Notes: a model not told the origin generated them from the sequence alone. Positions 45,852 to 55,945 are shown, counted from the stretch's first letter. The stretch: DNA of 64,000 nt from Mesorhizobium sp. WSM2240 (GCF_040438645.1 NZ_CP159256.1:372001-436000), one strand, 5' to 3'. A program made the numbers and translations.

Positions 45852-46446
45852 GAAGCCCAACGTCTTAGCGCCTCGGGTTCATGAGCGACGAACGGCCCAC
45901 CTCACCCATGACTTCAGACAAGCGCGTGGTCAACGAGCTGGCCGGGCTGGAACAAGCGGACCCGGTCACAAGTTTAGCGTGTGCTGATATTCGCCCGTGA
46001 ATCGAAAGCCGCAGGGGCGGCAGCAGAATCGGCGGACTGCAACGTCCCCCGTCCAGTTCCGCCGATTTTTTGTACTTCTGTCTGAAATCAAACGAGCAAA
46101 GCCCGCCCCACGCGCGGTCGCAAGTAGCGGGCCTAGTGCGGGATATGGTGACCCCCGCGTGCAGATTATCGCCATGGACCGGGAGGGGCCATCATGAGCG
46201 ATCCTGCGCGACCGAAACAAACATTGCAGAGGGAGTTCCCAAAAAAGGAGCGCCAAGGGGGGACCGTGGCGGGCGCATCTATGACCGCTTGGGAGGAGTC
46301 GCATGGGGCCGTCAGCTGCGCCAACACCGGCATGCTCGGAACAGGTGCTCCCGGCAGAAAAATGTTCGTTCCTTATCAGGTCGGTAGCTGCTGCCACGTC
46401 CTTTGAGGGTACCCGATCCCAAGGGAGGCTATGAAGGGCTTCGCCA
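45852..46446. other. Stretch with only tiny unsupported ORFs
   Basis: About 600 bases. A 40-codon frame at 45881-46000 and a 70-codon frame at 46194-46406 (good GGAGGGG ribosome site, 'MSDPARPKQTLQREFPKK') exist on the plus strand. Neither resembles a known protein. The second might be a real small gene. Confidence 0.3.
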
Positions 46447-47138
46447 ATGTCAAAATCGACAGCAGGTTCACACAATCATTTCATCCTCTCAAAGAGGTGT
46501 GCCGTCTACACTTATGATCGAAGGGGGCGCGGCGAGAGTGGTGACACACAACCCTACGCCGTTGACCGCGAGGTCGAGGATTTGGAAGCGTTGATCGACG
46601 TCGCTGGTGGCTCGGCCATGGTTTACGGAATGTCGTCCGGCTGTGCCCTCGCTATTAAGGCAGCTGCCAGAGGGCTCCCGATCACGAAGCTGGCTCTTTA
46701 CGAACCGCCGTTCGATGCACCTTTGACCGCAGGACCGTTGTCCGATCACGCGAAAAACCCTTAACGCCCTGCTGACGAATGGCATGCGTGCTGATGTGCT
46801 TGTCCTCTTCATGAAAAGAGCTGGCCTGCCCGGCCCGTCGAAGAGATTCGCCAGTCGCCCCAGTTCGAGTCCGCGCAAGCGCTAGCTCCCTCGCTGGCAT
46901 ACGATTCCTTGGTAATGGAAGATTTGAACGGCGCGCCTGTTCCAATCAAGCGGCTAACCTTGATCGATGTGCCGTGCTCGTCGTCGTGGGCGGCGCGAGC
47001 CTGGATTGGTGGCATAAGACTGCGAACACCGTTGTGGAAGCGCTGCCGAATGGATCATACGAAGTCCTGGAAAATCAGACCACGACGTGGATCCCCGAGG
47101 CTCTTGCTCCGGTTCTGAGCAAATTCTTCGTTGGATGA
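46447..47138 (+). pseudogene. Alpha/beta hydrolase, truncated and frameshifted
   Basis: The first frame reads 'VYTYDRRGRGESGDTQPYAVD' onwards and contains the nucleophile elbow 'YGMSSGCAL', then stops at 46764 after a one-base gain in an A-run ('DHAKNP*', where 'HAKTLNALL' would fit). The rest continues in other frames: 'NALLTNGMRADVLVLFMKRAGLP', 'PVEEIRQSPQFESAQALAPSLAYDS', and finally 'VLVVVGGASLDWWHKTANTVVEAL' to 'VLSKFFVG*'. The normal first 45 or so residues, with the oxyanion hole, are absent. Clearly a dead gene. Confidence 0.85.
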
Positions 47139-47391
47139 CGGGTCGCGGTGGACCTTTGCGGTGGCCAGCGAACGTCCATTCCCGACCGAAACTACCTCTC
47201 CCGGTTCCGATGGAAATCACGGATGTCTACCGGCGTGGGTGCCGATTGGCACGATAAGTCGTTGAAAATCTCACTTGTGGATGGGGATGCTATGGAGCCG
47301 GTTCACAATCAAGCGATGGTATGATGCATGTCGTTGTCCCGAAACCGACAACACTTCGAGCGATATGCATTGGGAATCGGGAAAGAGGAAC

Positions 47392-48567
47392 ATGACATCT
47401 TCCGAAGACGACCTCGTCCAATGGATCGCGATGCAGGGCCTGCAAGGGTCGAGCCTGCCTGCGCTGCTGGACGGGGTTGCGCGGCAGCTCGTCGAACGGG
47501 GCGTGCCTCTTTGGCGCTGCTACCTGGCGCTGCCGACGGTCAATCCATTGTTTCGCGTCGTGAACTGTGCGTGGAGACCAGATACCGCTGCCGCGCTGGA
47601 GACCATCAGTCATGAGCAAAGCCCGACCGCCTTCGGCGAGAGCCCGTTCGGTCTGATGCAAAAGGAAGGACAGGAAATGCGGCGCTGGAGGCTGGAGGAG
47701 CCGGATGGCGATGGCGGGTTCGCCATTCTGGCCGGTTTCAAGAAAGCCGGCGCGACCGACCATTTCGCCGCTCTTCTCGCATTCCAGAACGAGGAAGCCC
47801 CGAGCATGCCGGGCCTGGTGCTTTCCTTTACCACCGACCGCCCGGGCGGTTTCACCGACGGCGAGCTCGCGATGCTGGGCAGGCTCAGCCCGCTGATCGG
47901 CCTCGCCGCCTACCGCATTGCCCTGCTCGACCTTGCCGCCGATATGCTCGACACCTATGTCGGCCTGTCCGCCGGGAGGCGTATCCTCAACGGAGAAATA
48001 CGCCGCGGCTTGGGCGACACGATCTACGCCGCCTTGCTGTTTGCCGATTTGCGCGGTTTCACCAGCCTGGCCGATACGATGCCCGCCGAAAAACTGATTG
48101 CCAGGCTCGACGAACATTTCGACGCCATGGCCGAACCGGTGGCTGAGTGCGGCGGCGAGGTGCTGAAATTCATGGGCGACGGGCTGCTTGCGGTGTTTCA
48201 CATTGCTCCCGGCGGCTCGCCCGAAGGGGCTTGCGCCGCCGCGGTGGCCGCCGCGCAGGAAGCCCTGTCACGCAACTGCGCGGTGAATGAACGCCATGCC
48301 GGCGAAACACGGCTCGACCTCGACATCGGTCTCCATCTCGGCGAAGTCTTCTACGGCAACATCGGGTCCGGCAGCCGCCTCGACTTCACCGTGATCGGCC
48401 CGGCCGTCAACGAGGCGAGCCGCATGGAAGCACTGTGCGGCGAGCTCGGCGTGCCGCTGGTCTTCTCCCAAGGCTTCGCGGCGGCCTGCGGGCGCAAGGT
48501 GCGTTGCCTCGGCCGCCAGGCACTGCGGGGACTGTCGCACGAACGCGAACTGTTCACGCTGGCCTGA
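47392..48567 (+). CDS. Class III adenylate/guanylate cyclase
   Basis: A 391-aa soluble cyclase. Residues about 1-190 look like a GAF-like or other sensor region. The catalytic domain is at about 210-390 with metal-binding Asp in 'LLFADLRGFTSLAD' and 'KFMGDGLLAVF', and 'DFTVIGPAVNEASRME' as the transition-state region. It makes cAMP or cGMP. ATG at 47392 preceded by AGAGGAA. It stands alone; regulation unknown. Confidence 0.9.
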   Translation: MTSSEDDLVQWIAMQGLQGSSLPALLDGVARQLVERGVPLWRCYLALPTVNPLFRVVNCAWRPDTAAALETISHEQSPTAFGESPFGLMQKEGQEMRRWRLEEPDGDGGFAILAGFKKAGATDHFAALLAFQNEEAPSMPGLVLSFTTDRPGGFTDGELAMLGRLSPLIGLAAYRIALLDLAADMLDTYVGLSAGRRILNGEIRRGLGDTIYAALLFADLRGFTSLADTMPAEKLIARLDEHFDAMAEPVAECGGEVLKFMGDGLLAVFHIAPGGSPEGACAAAVAAAQEALSRNCAVNERHAGETRLDLDIGLHLGEVFYGNIGSGSRLDFTVIGPAVNEASRMEALCGELGVPLVFSQGFAAACGRKVRCLGRQALRGLSHERELFTLA

Positions 48568-48886
48568 TAGGTCAGCGGGCTTGATAGGCCAGCGCATTCC
48601 CGCTTGGGACGAATGCAAGGCGACAGTTGGTCAGCGCCAGCGCCGGATTCTCGGATCCAGGAAATCGCATCAGCAGGTGGCTTGAGCTCGGCCTCATCCA
48701 CCACCTGGAAATCGGTGAGGTTCAAGACTCCTTGCTTTCCAGCGTCACCTTGCTGTGGCATGCGACGAACAAGCGTGCACTCGCAGACGTCTGGGGCAAA
48801 TCTGGCGGGGATCGCCAAGCCCAGCATCATCGCCAATCCTGATCCGACTAAATCGAAAATATCCGCCAACAACTGACACGCGCCGA
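48568..48886. other. Intergenic stretch, no gene seen
   Basis: About 320 bases between the cyclase gene and the convergent dehydrogenase gene. Overlapping open frames exist but none has recognisable content. Confidence 0.4.
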
Positions 48887-49915
48887 TCAGTTCTCCAAGG
48901 CGTGTCGGAGTGTCGTAGCCTTTGCTTGTGCTTCAATGGCCAGTCGCGTGACCGTCAACGCGTGCTCTGCCGGCATGGCAGTAGACGTGCGTTCGCGCAC
49001 GTCGTCCTGGAAGCGCGTGAAATAGCTCAGTGGCTCGGCCGAGGCGTCGATGTGGCGGGTGCTTTCTCGGTTCGAGATGAACAGATGGTCCGTCCCCGGC
49101 CGTCCGTCGATATCGACATATTTTCTCAGCTCGATGTAGCCCTCGGTGCCGAGCAGGAAGAGCCGCCCGTCGCCCCATGTCGGCAGGCTGTCCGAGGTGA
49201 ACCAGTCGACGCGGATGAAGCCGCTGGCGCCCTTCCCCCTGAGCAGGATCTCGCCGAAATCCTCGAAGGCAGGCACGTCCGGCAGCGCATGGTTGGCGGT
49301 CGACGCCGCCACGATCTCTGCGTCGGACGATCGTGTGAAGAACAGGAACTGGTCAATCTGGTGCGAGGCGATATCGGTGAGTATGCCGCCATGGGTGGCG
49401 GGGTCGAAGAACCAGTCCGGCCGGATCGTGCGGTTCAGCCTGTGCGGGCCGAGCCCTGTCGTCTGCACCACGCGGCCGATTTCGCCCGCAGCTACCAGCC
49501 TTGCGGCCGCCTCGCAGGCGCGCACCACGAAGCGTTCGGAGAAGCAGATGGAGAAGATGCTGCCGGTCTCGCCGGCTACGCGCTCGATCTGCGCGACCTG
49601 CTCGCTCGTCACCGCGCCCGGCTTGTCCACCATCACGTCCTTGCCCGCCCGCATCGCCTTGATCGCGATGGCGGGCCGGTCGCGTGGAATGGCGGCCGAA
49701 ACGATGAAGTCGATTGAGGGGTCGTCAATTAACCGTTCGCGGTCCATCGAACGCAGGGTGGGGAAGCGTTCGCGGAAACCTTCCAGCACGCGTGGGTCGC
49801 TGGTCTGCGGGCAATAGCCAACGCATGCCGCGCCGGCCGCGATATTCTCGCCCACCAGATGGTAAATGTGGCGGTGGTCGAGCCCCACCGCCGCGAAGCG
49901 CAGCTTACCGCTCAT
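48887..49915 (-). CDS. Gfo/Idh/MocA-family oxidoreductase
   Basis: A 342-aa NAD(P)-dependent dehydrogenase. A Rossmann-type N-terminus leads to 'AGKDVMVDKPGAVT', the family EKP-like loop (here DKP) with the catalytic Lys, and 'GGILTDIASHQIDQFLFFT' holds the expected Asp/His pair. Substrate probably a sugar, polyol or sugar acid. It overlaps the next dehydrogenase gene by 4 bases, so the two act in one pathway. Confidence 0.9.
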   Translation of the reverse strand: MSGKLRFAAVGLDHRHIYHLVGENIAAGAACVGYCPQTSDPRVLEGFRERFPTLRSMDRERLIDDPSIDFIVSAAIPRDRPAIAIKAMRAGKDVMVDKPGAVTSEQVAQIERVAGETGSIFSICFSERFVVRACEAAARLVAAGEIGRVVQTTGLGPHRLNRTIRPDWFFDPATHGGILTDIASHQIDQFLFFTRSSDAEIVAASTANHALPDVPAFEDFGEILLRGKGASGFIRVDWFTSDSLPTWGDGRLFLLGTEGYIELRKYVDIDGRPGTDHLFISNRESTRHIDASAEPLSYFTRFQDDVRERTSTAMPAEHALTVTRLAIEAQAKATTLRHALEN

Positions 49916-50940
49916 CGCGCGACCGTCACCGGTTTGCCGGCGCGCCCGGTCTCGATCAACGCGTCGATCAGGTGGTGCACCTTCAGCGCTTCCTCGCCGG
50001 TCACCTGCGGCTCTCGCCCGGTGCGGATGGCTTCGACGAAATCGGCCATGACGGCGCGGTGGTAGTCGTGGGGGAAGGCCATCGGGTCGGAGCCCGTACC
50101 GCCGGCGGAGCGGTCCGGCTCGATCGTGATCTTGCGGCCGTCATGGAACTGGACGAGCAATTCGGTACCGCGCAGCGCCGCCGTGCCCTTTTCGCAGGTC
50201 ATCACGATCTCCTCCAGGAAGCCCGGATAGGCTGCCGTGGTGGCGTCGATCGTCCCGAACGCCCCGTTGGCGAAGCGCGCGGCTGCGCACACCATGTCCT
50301 CCGTCTCCATGCGATGCACGGGCGTCGTGGTGGCAAAGCCGGTCACTTCCGTGATCTGGCCCGCCAGAGAGAGCATCAGATCGAGCGTATGGATGCCCTG
50401 CGAGATCAGCACGCCGCCGCCGTCGCGCGCGAAGGAGCCGCGGCCCGGCTCGTCGTAGTAGCTCTGCGGCCGCCACAGTCGGATCACGGTCGAGCAGCCG
50501 ACGATCGCGCCCAGTTCCCCGTCGCGCAGGATTTGGCGCAGCTCCAGCCCGGCCGGCCGGAAGCGGTGTTGCAGAACGATGCCGAGCTTGACGCCGGCCT
50601 TGCGGCAGCCCTCCACAAGACTCACCGCGCGCGCGGTGGTGATGTCGATGGGCTTCTCCATCAGCACGTGCTTGCCTGCGGCGGCGCAGGCGAGCCCGAT
50701 GTTGCGATGCGTGTTGGCCGGCGAAAACACCGCCACCGCCTCCACGCTGTCGTCGTTGAGTATCGTGTCGAGGCTGTCGCAGAGCGGGAACGGGAACTTC
50801 TCGCCGAAAGCCTCGCGCCTGCCTTCACTGGGGCTGAAGGCGTGAACGACCTCCACCTCGCCGGAGAGATCCAGCAGACCTTTGGCGTGGGGCGTGACGG
50901 CCATGCCGAGGCCAATGATCGCGATGCGCGTCTTTGTCAT
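49912..50940 (-). CDS. Gfo/Idh/MocA-family oxidoreductase
   Basis: A 342-aa dehydrogenase. Nucleotide motif 'AIIGLGMAVTPHA' at the N-terminus, catalytic loop 'AGKHVLMEKPID' with the EKP motif, and 'GGVLISQGIHTLDLMLSLAG' downstream. It is between the TRAP permease gene and the second dehydrogenase gene, consistent with oxidation of the imported compound. Cytoplasmic. Confidence 0.92.
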   Translation of the reverse strand: MTKTRIAIIGLGMAVTPHAKGLLDLSGEVEVVHAFSPSEGRREAFGEKFPFPLCDSLDTILNDDSVEAVAVFSPANTHRNIGLACAAAGKHVLMEKPIDITTARAVSLVEGCRKAGVKLGIVLQHRFRPAGLELRQILRDGELGAIVGCSTVIRLWRPQSYYDEPGRGSFARDGGGVLISQGIHTLDLMLSLAGQITEVTGFATTTPVHRMETEDMVCAAARFANGAFGTIDATTAAYPGFLEEIVMTCEKGTAALRGTELLVQFHDGRKITIEPDRSAGGTGSDPMAFPHDYHRAVMADFVEAIRTGREPQVTGEEALKVHHLIDALIETGRAGKPVTVAR

Positions 50941-50979
50941 GTTGCTGTCCTTCGGGTCACGCTTTTGATGGTCCGGGCC

Positions 50980-52854
50980 TTAAGGGCCGAACCAGGATAC
51001 CGGCACGAGCGTCAGCGCCGGAACATAGCTTACCAGCAGCAGCACGGCGATCAGCGCGAGCACGAACGGAACCACCGCCCGGAATGTCTCCGTCTGGTTT
51101 GCCTTGCCCACGCGCGCGGTGGTGAACACCAACACGCCGAGCGGCGGCGTCAGCGCACCGATGACGAGGCTGATGACGATGACCACCCCGAAGTGAATCG
51201 GGTCCATGCCGGCGGCCACAACGAGAGGCACTAGAATCGGCACCAGGATGACCAGGGAGGCTATCATCTCCATGAAGAGCCCGACGATCATAAGGAACAC
51301 GATCACCGCCAGCAGCAGCAGTGGCGGATGCGCCACCAGCAGCCCCAGCTCCTGGGCGATCTTCTGCGGCACCTGCTCGAACGCCAGCACCCATGCGAAC
51401 GGCGCTGCCGCCGCGATGATGATGGCGATCACGATCGTGTCCAGCACGGATTCGCGGATTGCTGCCAACAGGTTCGACGGCGTCAGCTTGCGATAGAGAA
51501 AAAAGCCGCACAGCAGCGCGTAGACGAACGCGATCGCGCCGGCCTCCGTCGCTGTGAAGGCACCGAACCGCACTCCGCCGACAATGATCGCAGGCAGGAT
51601 CAGTGCAGGAATAGCCAGTCCCAGAGACGACATGCGCTGGCGCAGCGTCGCCTTGGGGATGTCGCCGCCATAACCTCGCCTGCGCGACATGAAATAGACC
51701 ATCAGCATAAGCGCGGCGGCCACGAGCAGGCCGGGCATGATCGTCGCCACGAAGAGCGCGCCCACCGACACCGAGGCAAGGGCGGCATAGATGATCAGGC
51801 CGAGGCTTGGCGGGATCAGGTTGGCGAGCGTCGCCGAAGCCGCAGTCAGCGCGGCGCTGAAGGCGCGGCTGTAACCGCGCTGAGCCATCTCCGGCACCAT
51901 CAGTTTCGCTATGGTTGAGGCGTCCGCCGTCGACGAGCCCGAAATGCCCGCGAGCATCGTATTGGTAACGACGTTAGCCTGTCCCAGCCCGCCGCGCATA
52001 TGGCCGACAAGCTGCATCGCCAGATCGACAAGACGCGGGGTGATGCCGCCGGCATTCATGACGGCCGCCGCCAGGATGAAGAACGGGATGGCGAGCAGGG
52101 TGAAGGAGTTCAGCGACGCCACCATGTTCTGCGAGATGGTGACAAGCAGAATCTGGCTGAAAGGAGCGAAGGCGGCAAAGGCTCCGAATGCCAGCGCGAA
52201 GGCCACCGGTACTCCAAGCACGATTCCGACGATACCGACGATCACCAGCACGATCGCGCTTCCGCTCTGGCCGTAGAACGATGAGGCGCCGTAGCGCACG
52301 GCGAAGTAGATCGCGACTCCGCCCGCCAGGACCGCCAGCCCCTGCAGAACCGTCCTGCCGGCTTTTGGCCAAGCGAGAAAGAAAAGATTGAGCAAACCGC
52401 CCACGGGCGCTGCGGCAAAGAAATACTTCATCGGCCACTGCAGGGCCGGCGAGGCCGAGATCGCGCGGCTGACATAGTCCCAGCCGTGGATGACCAGCAT
52501 GATGCTCGCCGCCGCCATCACCGTGCGGTTGAACATCTCAAGCGTGGCCCGATGTCGTGGATTCAGCAGGCGCAGCAGCACGTCGATTGAAATGTGGGCG
52601 TCCCTGCCCGTGGCAACCGCCATGCCAAGGAATACCGCCCACGCGAAAACCCAGGTTGCAAACTCCTCTGGCCAGGGCAGGCCTGAATGGAAGCCGTAGC
52701 GCAGTACCACCTGAAGGCAGGCGACGCCGACGGCAGCCAGCATCAGGGCGATGCAGGCCGCTTCGAGGATACGGTCGATGATGCGCGCCAAGCCTGCCGG
52801 CGCGCTGTCGGACGCCGTAGCCACGGATGCGGCGTCCGTCTCTGTGACTCCCAT
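50980..52854 (-). CDS. TRAP transporter, fused small and large permease subunits (DctQM)
   Basis: A 624-aa membrane protein. Residues about 20-180 form the four-helix DctQ subunit ('RYGFHSGLPWPEEFATWVFA'); residues about 200-620 form the DctM channel ('GISGSSTADASTIAKLMVPEM', 'ATEAGAIAFVYAL', 'ALTPPLGVLVF'). Fusion of Q and M is known but is a minority form. ATG at 52854 preferred; a TTG at 52872 lies inside the binding-protein gene. Uses the ion gradient to import what the DctP-type receptor binds. Confidence 0.9.
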   Translation of the reverse strand: MGVTETDAASVATASDSAPAGLARIIDRILEAACIALMLAAVGVACLQVVLRYGFHSGLPWPEEFATWVFAWAVFLGMAVATGRDAHISIDVLLRLLNPRHRATLEMFNRTVMAAASIMLVIHGWDYVSRAISASPALQWPMKYFFAAAPVGGLLNLFFLAWPKAGRTVLQGLAVLAGGVAIYFAVRYGASSFYGQSGSAIVLVIVGIVGIVLGVPVAFALAFGAFAAFAPFSQILLVTISQNMVASLNSFTLLAIPFFILAAAVMNAGGITPRLVDLAMQLVGHMRGGLGQANVVTNTMLAGISGSSTADASTIAKLMVPEMAQRGYSRAFSAALTAASATLANLIPPSLGLIIYAALASVSVGALFVATIMPGLLVAAALMLMVYFMSRRRGYGGDIPKATLRQRMSSLGLAIPALILPAIIVGGVRFGAFTATEAGAIAFVYALLCGFFLYRKLTPSNLLAAIRESVLDTIVIAIIIAAAAPFAWVLAFEQVPQKIAQELGLLVAHPPLLLLAVIVFLMIVGLFMEMIASLVILVPILVPLVVAAGMDPIHFGVVIVISLVIGALTPPLGVLVFTTARVGKANQTETFRAVVPFVLALIAVLLLVSYVPALTLVPVSWFGP

Positions 52855-52864
52855 AGCTACGGCC

Positions 52865-53893
52865 TCAGCCAAGAGCCCGAATGGCCATTATCATCTCGGC
52901 AGTCTCGGGGCTCTTGGACCCGAATTCGTTGAACAGCTTGGAGGTCTGCTCTTCCATCTTGGCGAGCTCTTCCTTCGGAAGCGCCTGCACCTGGATGCCG
53001 AGTCCCCTAAGCTTTTCGAGCGTGTCGGCAGCCATTGCCCGGTTCACCCGGCGCTGCTCGGCGAAGGCTTCCTTGGCCGAGGTGCGCACGAGGTCCTGCA
53101 GGTCCTGCGGCAGGCTGTCGAGCCAGGCGGCGTTCACGCGCACCGCCTTCGGCAGGAACCAGTGACCGGTGAGCGTCAGGTTCTTGGCCTGCTCGTGGAA
53201 CTTGAAGCCTACGATCGAGAACACGTCCGAATCGATCGCGTCGATAATGCCGCTCGAAAGCGCCGAATACTGCTCCGAGTACGGCAGCGGGGTGGGCGCC
53301 GCTCCGAGCAGCGTCCAAAAGTCGACCCAGACGCGCAGCTGCGGCACACGGATTTTGAGACCATTGAGGTCGGCCAGCGATGCGACCGGGCGTTTGGCGA
53401 GGATGTGGCGGAAGCCGGTTTCGCCGTAGGCGACGAATTCCACGCCGGTCTTGGCGCGGGCGATGTCGGAGCACTTCTGGCCGAGCTCGCCCTGCAGGAC
53501 TCTGTCGACATGCTCCTCGTTCTTGTAGATGAAGCCGGGAGCCCCGCCAAAGGCCGCGATCTCGGGGGCGATGGCCTCCTCAGAGTCGGGGCCGGCGGTG
53601 GTCACCTGGATGGTGCCGATGCGGCTGCCCTCTAGCGCCTCGGCGAGACCGCCGAGCTGCGCTGCCGGAAAGTGCTGTGCGTCGATGCGGCCGCCGCTCT
53701 TCTCGTTCAGGACTTTTGCCCATGCGTCGAAGGCGTTGGTGATCGGCGTGCCGATACCCTCGGTATGGGCGATTTTGCAGACGAACTTCTCCTCCTGCGC
53801 GAACGAGCTGCGGATGAAAGCGGGCGCAGCGAGCGCGGCGGGACCAACCGCCAGAAAGCTGCGGCGCGTGATGGGAATTTTAGGGAATTTCAT
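52865..53893 (-). CDS. TRAP transporter substrate-binding protein (DctP type)
   Basis: A 342-aa periplasmic receptor. The N-terminus has a twin-arginine signal ('ITRRSFLAVGPAALAAPAFI'). The mature part has DctP features, including 'FPAAQLGGLAEALEGSRIGT' and the conserved Arg region 'GLKIRVPQ'. Excellent ribosome site (AGGAGGAGG). First gene of the operon with the fused permease and two dehydrogenases. Ligand probably an organic acid or sugar acid. Confidence 0.91.
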   Translation of the reverse strand: MKFPKIPITRRSFLAVGPAALAAPAFIRSSFAQEEKFVCKIAHTEGIGTPITNAFDAWAKVLNEKSGGRIDAQHFPAAQLGGLAEALEGSRIGTIQVTTAGPDSEEAIAPEIAAFGGAPGFIYKNEEHVDRVLQGELGQKCSDIARAKTGVEFVAYGETGFRHILAKRPVASLADLNGLKIRVPQLRVWVDFWTLLGAAPTPLPYSEQYSALSSGIIDAIDSDVFSIVGFKFHEQAKNLTLTGHWFLPKAVRVNAAWLDSLPQDLQDLVRTSAKEAFAEQRRVNRAMAADTLEKLRGLGIQVQALPKEELAKMEEQTSKLFNEFGSKSPETAEMIMAIRALG

Positions 53894-53945
53894 TGGTTCC
53901 TCCTCCTGTTGGGATTTGAGTGCAGGCTACCGCCTTCCTCCTTGC

Positions 53946-53961
53946 GGTATGGCACCATACC
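53946..53961. promoter_or_regulatory. GntR (FCD-type) operator dyad
   Basis: GGTATGG-CA-CCATACC, a perfect 7-base dyad in the 170-base region between the divergent DctP and GntR genes. It is the obvious binding site for the GntR regulator at 54064 and would control both directions. Confidence 0.65.
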
Positions 53962-54063
53962 GGTAGGATACAGGCCGAACCAGCGATGACAAGAGACTTT
54001 GGTAGGACCAGTTGCGTCCCACCATCTATACAAGCGCAATCGATGAGAAGGACGGAATTGTCG

Positions 54064-54783
54064 ATGGACCTGCCGCTGAAGGTTAGGGAGCCGATCGCGC
54101 CGCAACTTGTAGCCGCGCTTCGCCAAGGCATCGCGGAGTTAAAGCTCAGGCCCGGCGAGGCGCTATCGGAGAAAGACGTCGCGGCCCGTTTCGGCGTCAG
54201 CCGCCAGCCGGTGCGCGAGGCTTTCATCAAGCTTTCCGAGGCGGGCCTCGTCGAGATCAGACCGAGCCGCGGCACCTACGTAATGAAAATTTCCGTTCGC
54301 GAGCTCGCGAATGCGCGCTTCGTGCGGGAGGCGATTGAGTGCGATATCACCCGCAATGCCAGCCGCCTTGCCGGCCCCATGCACATCGACATCCTGCGCG
54401 ACCTGATCGACCGTCAGCGCGCCGCCGCCGCCGGAAACGATTACCGCGTCTTCAACGACCACGACGAAGCCTTCCACCGTGCCATCGCCGACATCATCGA
54501 CTGCGACTACGCATGGCGGATCGTGGAGAGCGCGCGGGTGCAGACCGACCGTGTTCGCTTCCTCAGCCTGCCCGCCGCGTCGCCATTGCCGCTCCTTATC
54601 CGCCAGCACGAAGCGATCGTGGATAAGCTCGCCACGAACGATCCCGAAGGCGCGGAGGATGCGATGCGGCGCCACCTGCGCGAGATCCTCGTCGCGCTGC
54701 CGCAGATTGCGGAGGCTCATCCAGACCTTTTTTCCGATACCGAATTGCCGGCGCATACGATCGGCCTCGTTCCGCAAGACTGA
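54064..54783 (+). CDS. GntR-family regulator, FCD type
   Basis: A 239-aa regulator. Winged helix 'GEALSEKDVAARFGVSRQPVREAF' at about 29-52, then an FCD domain with the usual histidines ('NDHDEAFHRAI', 'RQHEAIV', 'RRHLREI'). ATG at 54064 has AAGGA upstream and matches the normal family N-terminus; the longer frame does not. Divergent from the TRAP operon, which it most likely controls. Confidence 0.9.
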   Translation: MDLPLKVREPIAPQLVAALRQGIAELKLRPGEALSEKDVAARFGVSRQPVREAFIKLSEAGLVEIRPSRGTYVMKISVRELANARFVREAIECDITRNASRLAGPMHIDILRDLIDRQRAAAAGNDYRVFNDHDEAFHRAIADIIDCDYAWRIVESARVQTDRVRFLSLPAASPLPLLIRQHEAIVDKLATNDPEGAEDAMRRHLREILVALPQIAEAHPDLFSDTELPAHTIGLVPQD

Positions 54784-54946
54784 CCGCCACATAAAAAGGG
54801 CGGCCCGCCACTCGCGGACGCATGCTTGGTGAAACCTCCGATCCGAAACCCGATGGCCGGCAGCTGCCGCAACTGCTACCCGCCGCCGACAACCTCTCGG
54901 CGCCGCCTTGTCGGCCTGCTACATCAGTGCGATCGAGGATTTGAAC

Positions 54947-55772
54947 ATGCAGGGGCAGGATAAAGTCGACGTCGCTGACGATTTCGAAACCCTGCTGCGC
55001 GACGGCATTGTCGGGCTCAAGGGCGCCTTTTCGCTCAACTGGGCCGAGGCCATGCGAGAGGACATGATGACCGCGTTCTGGGACGCGATCCAGCGGCCAG
55101 CCGGAGCAGTCGGCCGCGGGCCGCGCCGCAGGTATTTCGAGATCCATCCAGAGCAGTTCGGCGGGTTTGTCGAACTCACCACTCATCCTTGGGTCGTGGC
55201 AATGTGCGAGGCGACGCTCGGCCCGGACTACCAGATCGTCGAGATCGGCTTTGACACACCGTTCCAGTGAGCGAAGAACCAGCCTTGGCACCGCGATTTC
55301 CCGTCGCCGGCCGACACATATCAGGACCGCCGGATCACCTCCCTCGCCTTCAATTTGACCAGTGTCGACCTAACGCCTGACATGGGTCCGTTCGAAATTT
55401 CTCCCGGAACGCAATATGTGGACGGGCGGGAATGGAAACATGAGATGTTCCCGCCGCAGGAGATCTGGCCGCAATTCGCCGAGAAGGGAGTGCGAAAATA
55501 CCCGCAGATGGGTGACATCTCATGCCGATCGGCGCTCGCGGTGCACCGCGGCACCGCACACCCCTCCCCGGTCGCACGGCCGGTCCTCGTATTAGGGGTC
55601 GATGCCCCGGGCGCCGGCCACGCAGCGCTGCACGACATGATGGTGACGAAGATGTACCACGACGAGCTGCCCGGCGCAGATGCGCGACCATCTCGTCTGC
55701 CGCGTCGTCGACGAACTCGTGCCCGTAACTCAGAAGCACGACATTGAAGGTCTTGTGATGGGATCGGAATAG
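54947..55772 (+). pseudogene. Phytanoyl-CoA-dioxygenase-like gene with in-frame stop and frameshift
   Basis: The plus strand encodes a 2-oxoglutarate/Fe(II) oxygenase of the PhyH family: 'FETLLRDGIVGLKGAF', 'RYFEIHPEQFGGFVEL', the iron motif 'QPWHRDFPSP' (HxD), 'DMGPFEISPGTQYVDGREW' and 'DAPGAGHAALHDMMV'. TGA at 55268-55270 interrupts the frame just before 'AKNQPWHRD' (GGA would fit). A second break near 55672 shifts the frame before 'MRDHLVCRVVDELVPVTQKHDI' and the true stop at 55770. Two lesions imply a dead gene. It may once have belonged to the adjacent TRAP pathway. Confidence 0.85.
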
Positions 55773-55930
55773 CCCACAGAAACCCTTCTCACGTTCCATC
55801 TGGTCGGCGACGAGGCAGGCATGTGGTGCAGCCCGTAAGCGGCCTCGACTATTGCCTTCGCTCTAGCGCCCGCCGGCAGGTCAGTTCGCGCTCTGTGATC
55901 TCGACGGCTTTGTAGTGGCCTATCACCCTC

Positions 55931-55945
55931 AGTGGTCATACCACT
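55931..55945. promoter_or_regulatory. GntR/FadR-type operator 1
   Basis: AGTGGT-CAT-ACCACT, a perfect 6-base dyad with the TGGTNNNACCA core known for FadR, PdhR and LldR. About 90 bases upstream of the GntR gene. Confidence 0.7.

Noticed and set aside
49714..51234. 506-codon plus-strand frame opposite the Gfo/Idh/MocA genes
   Set aside because: Arg/His-rich antisense reading of two clear dehydrogenase genes.
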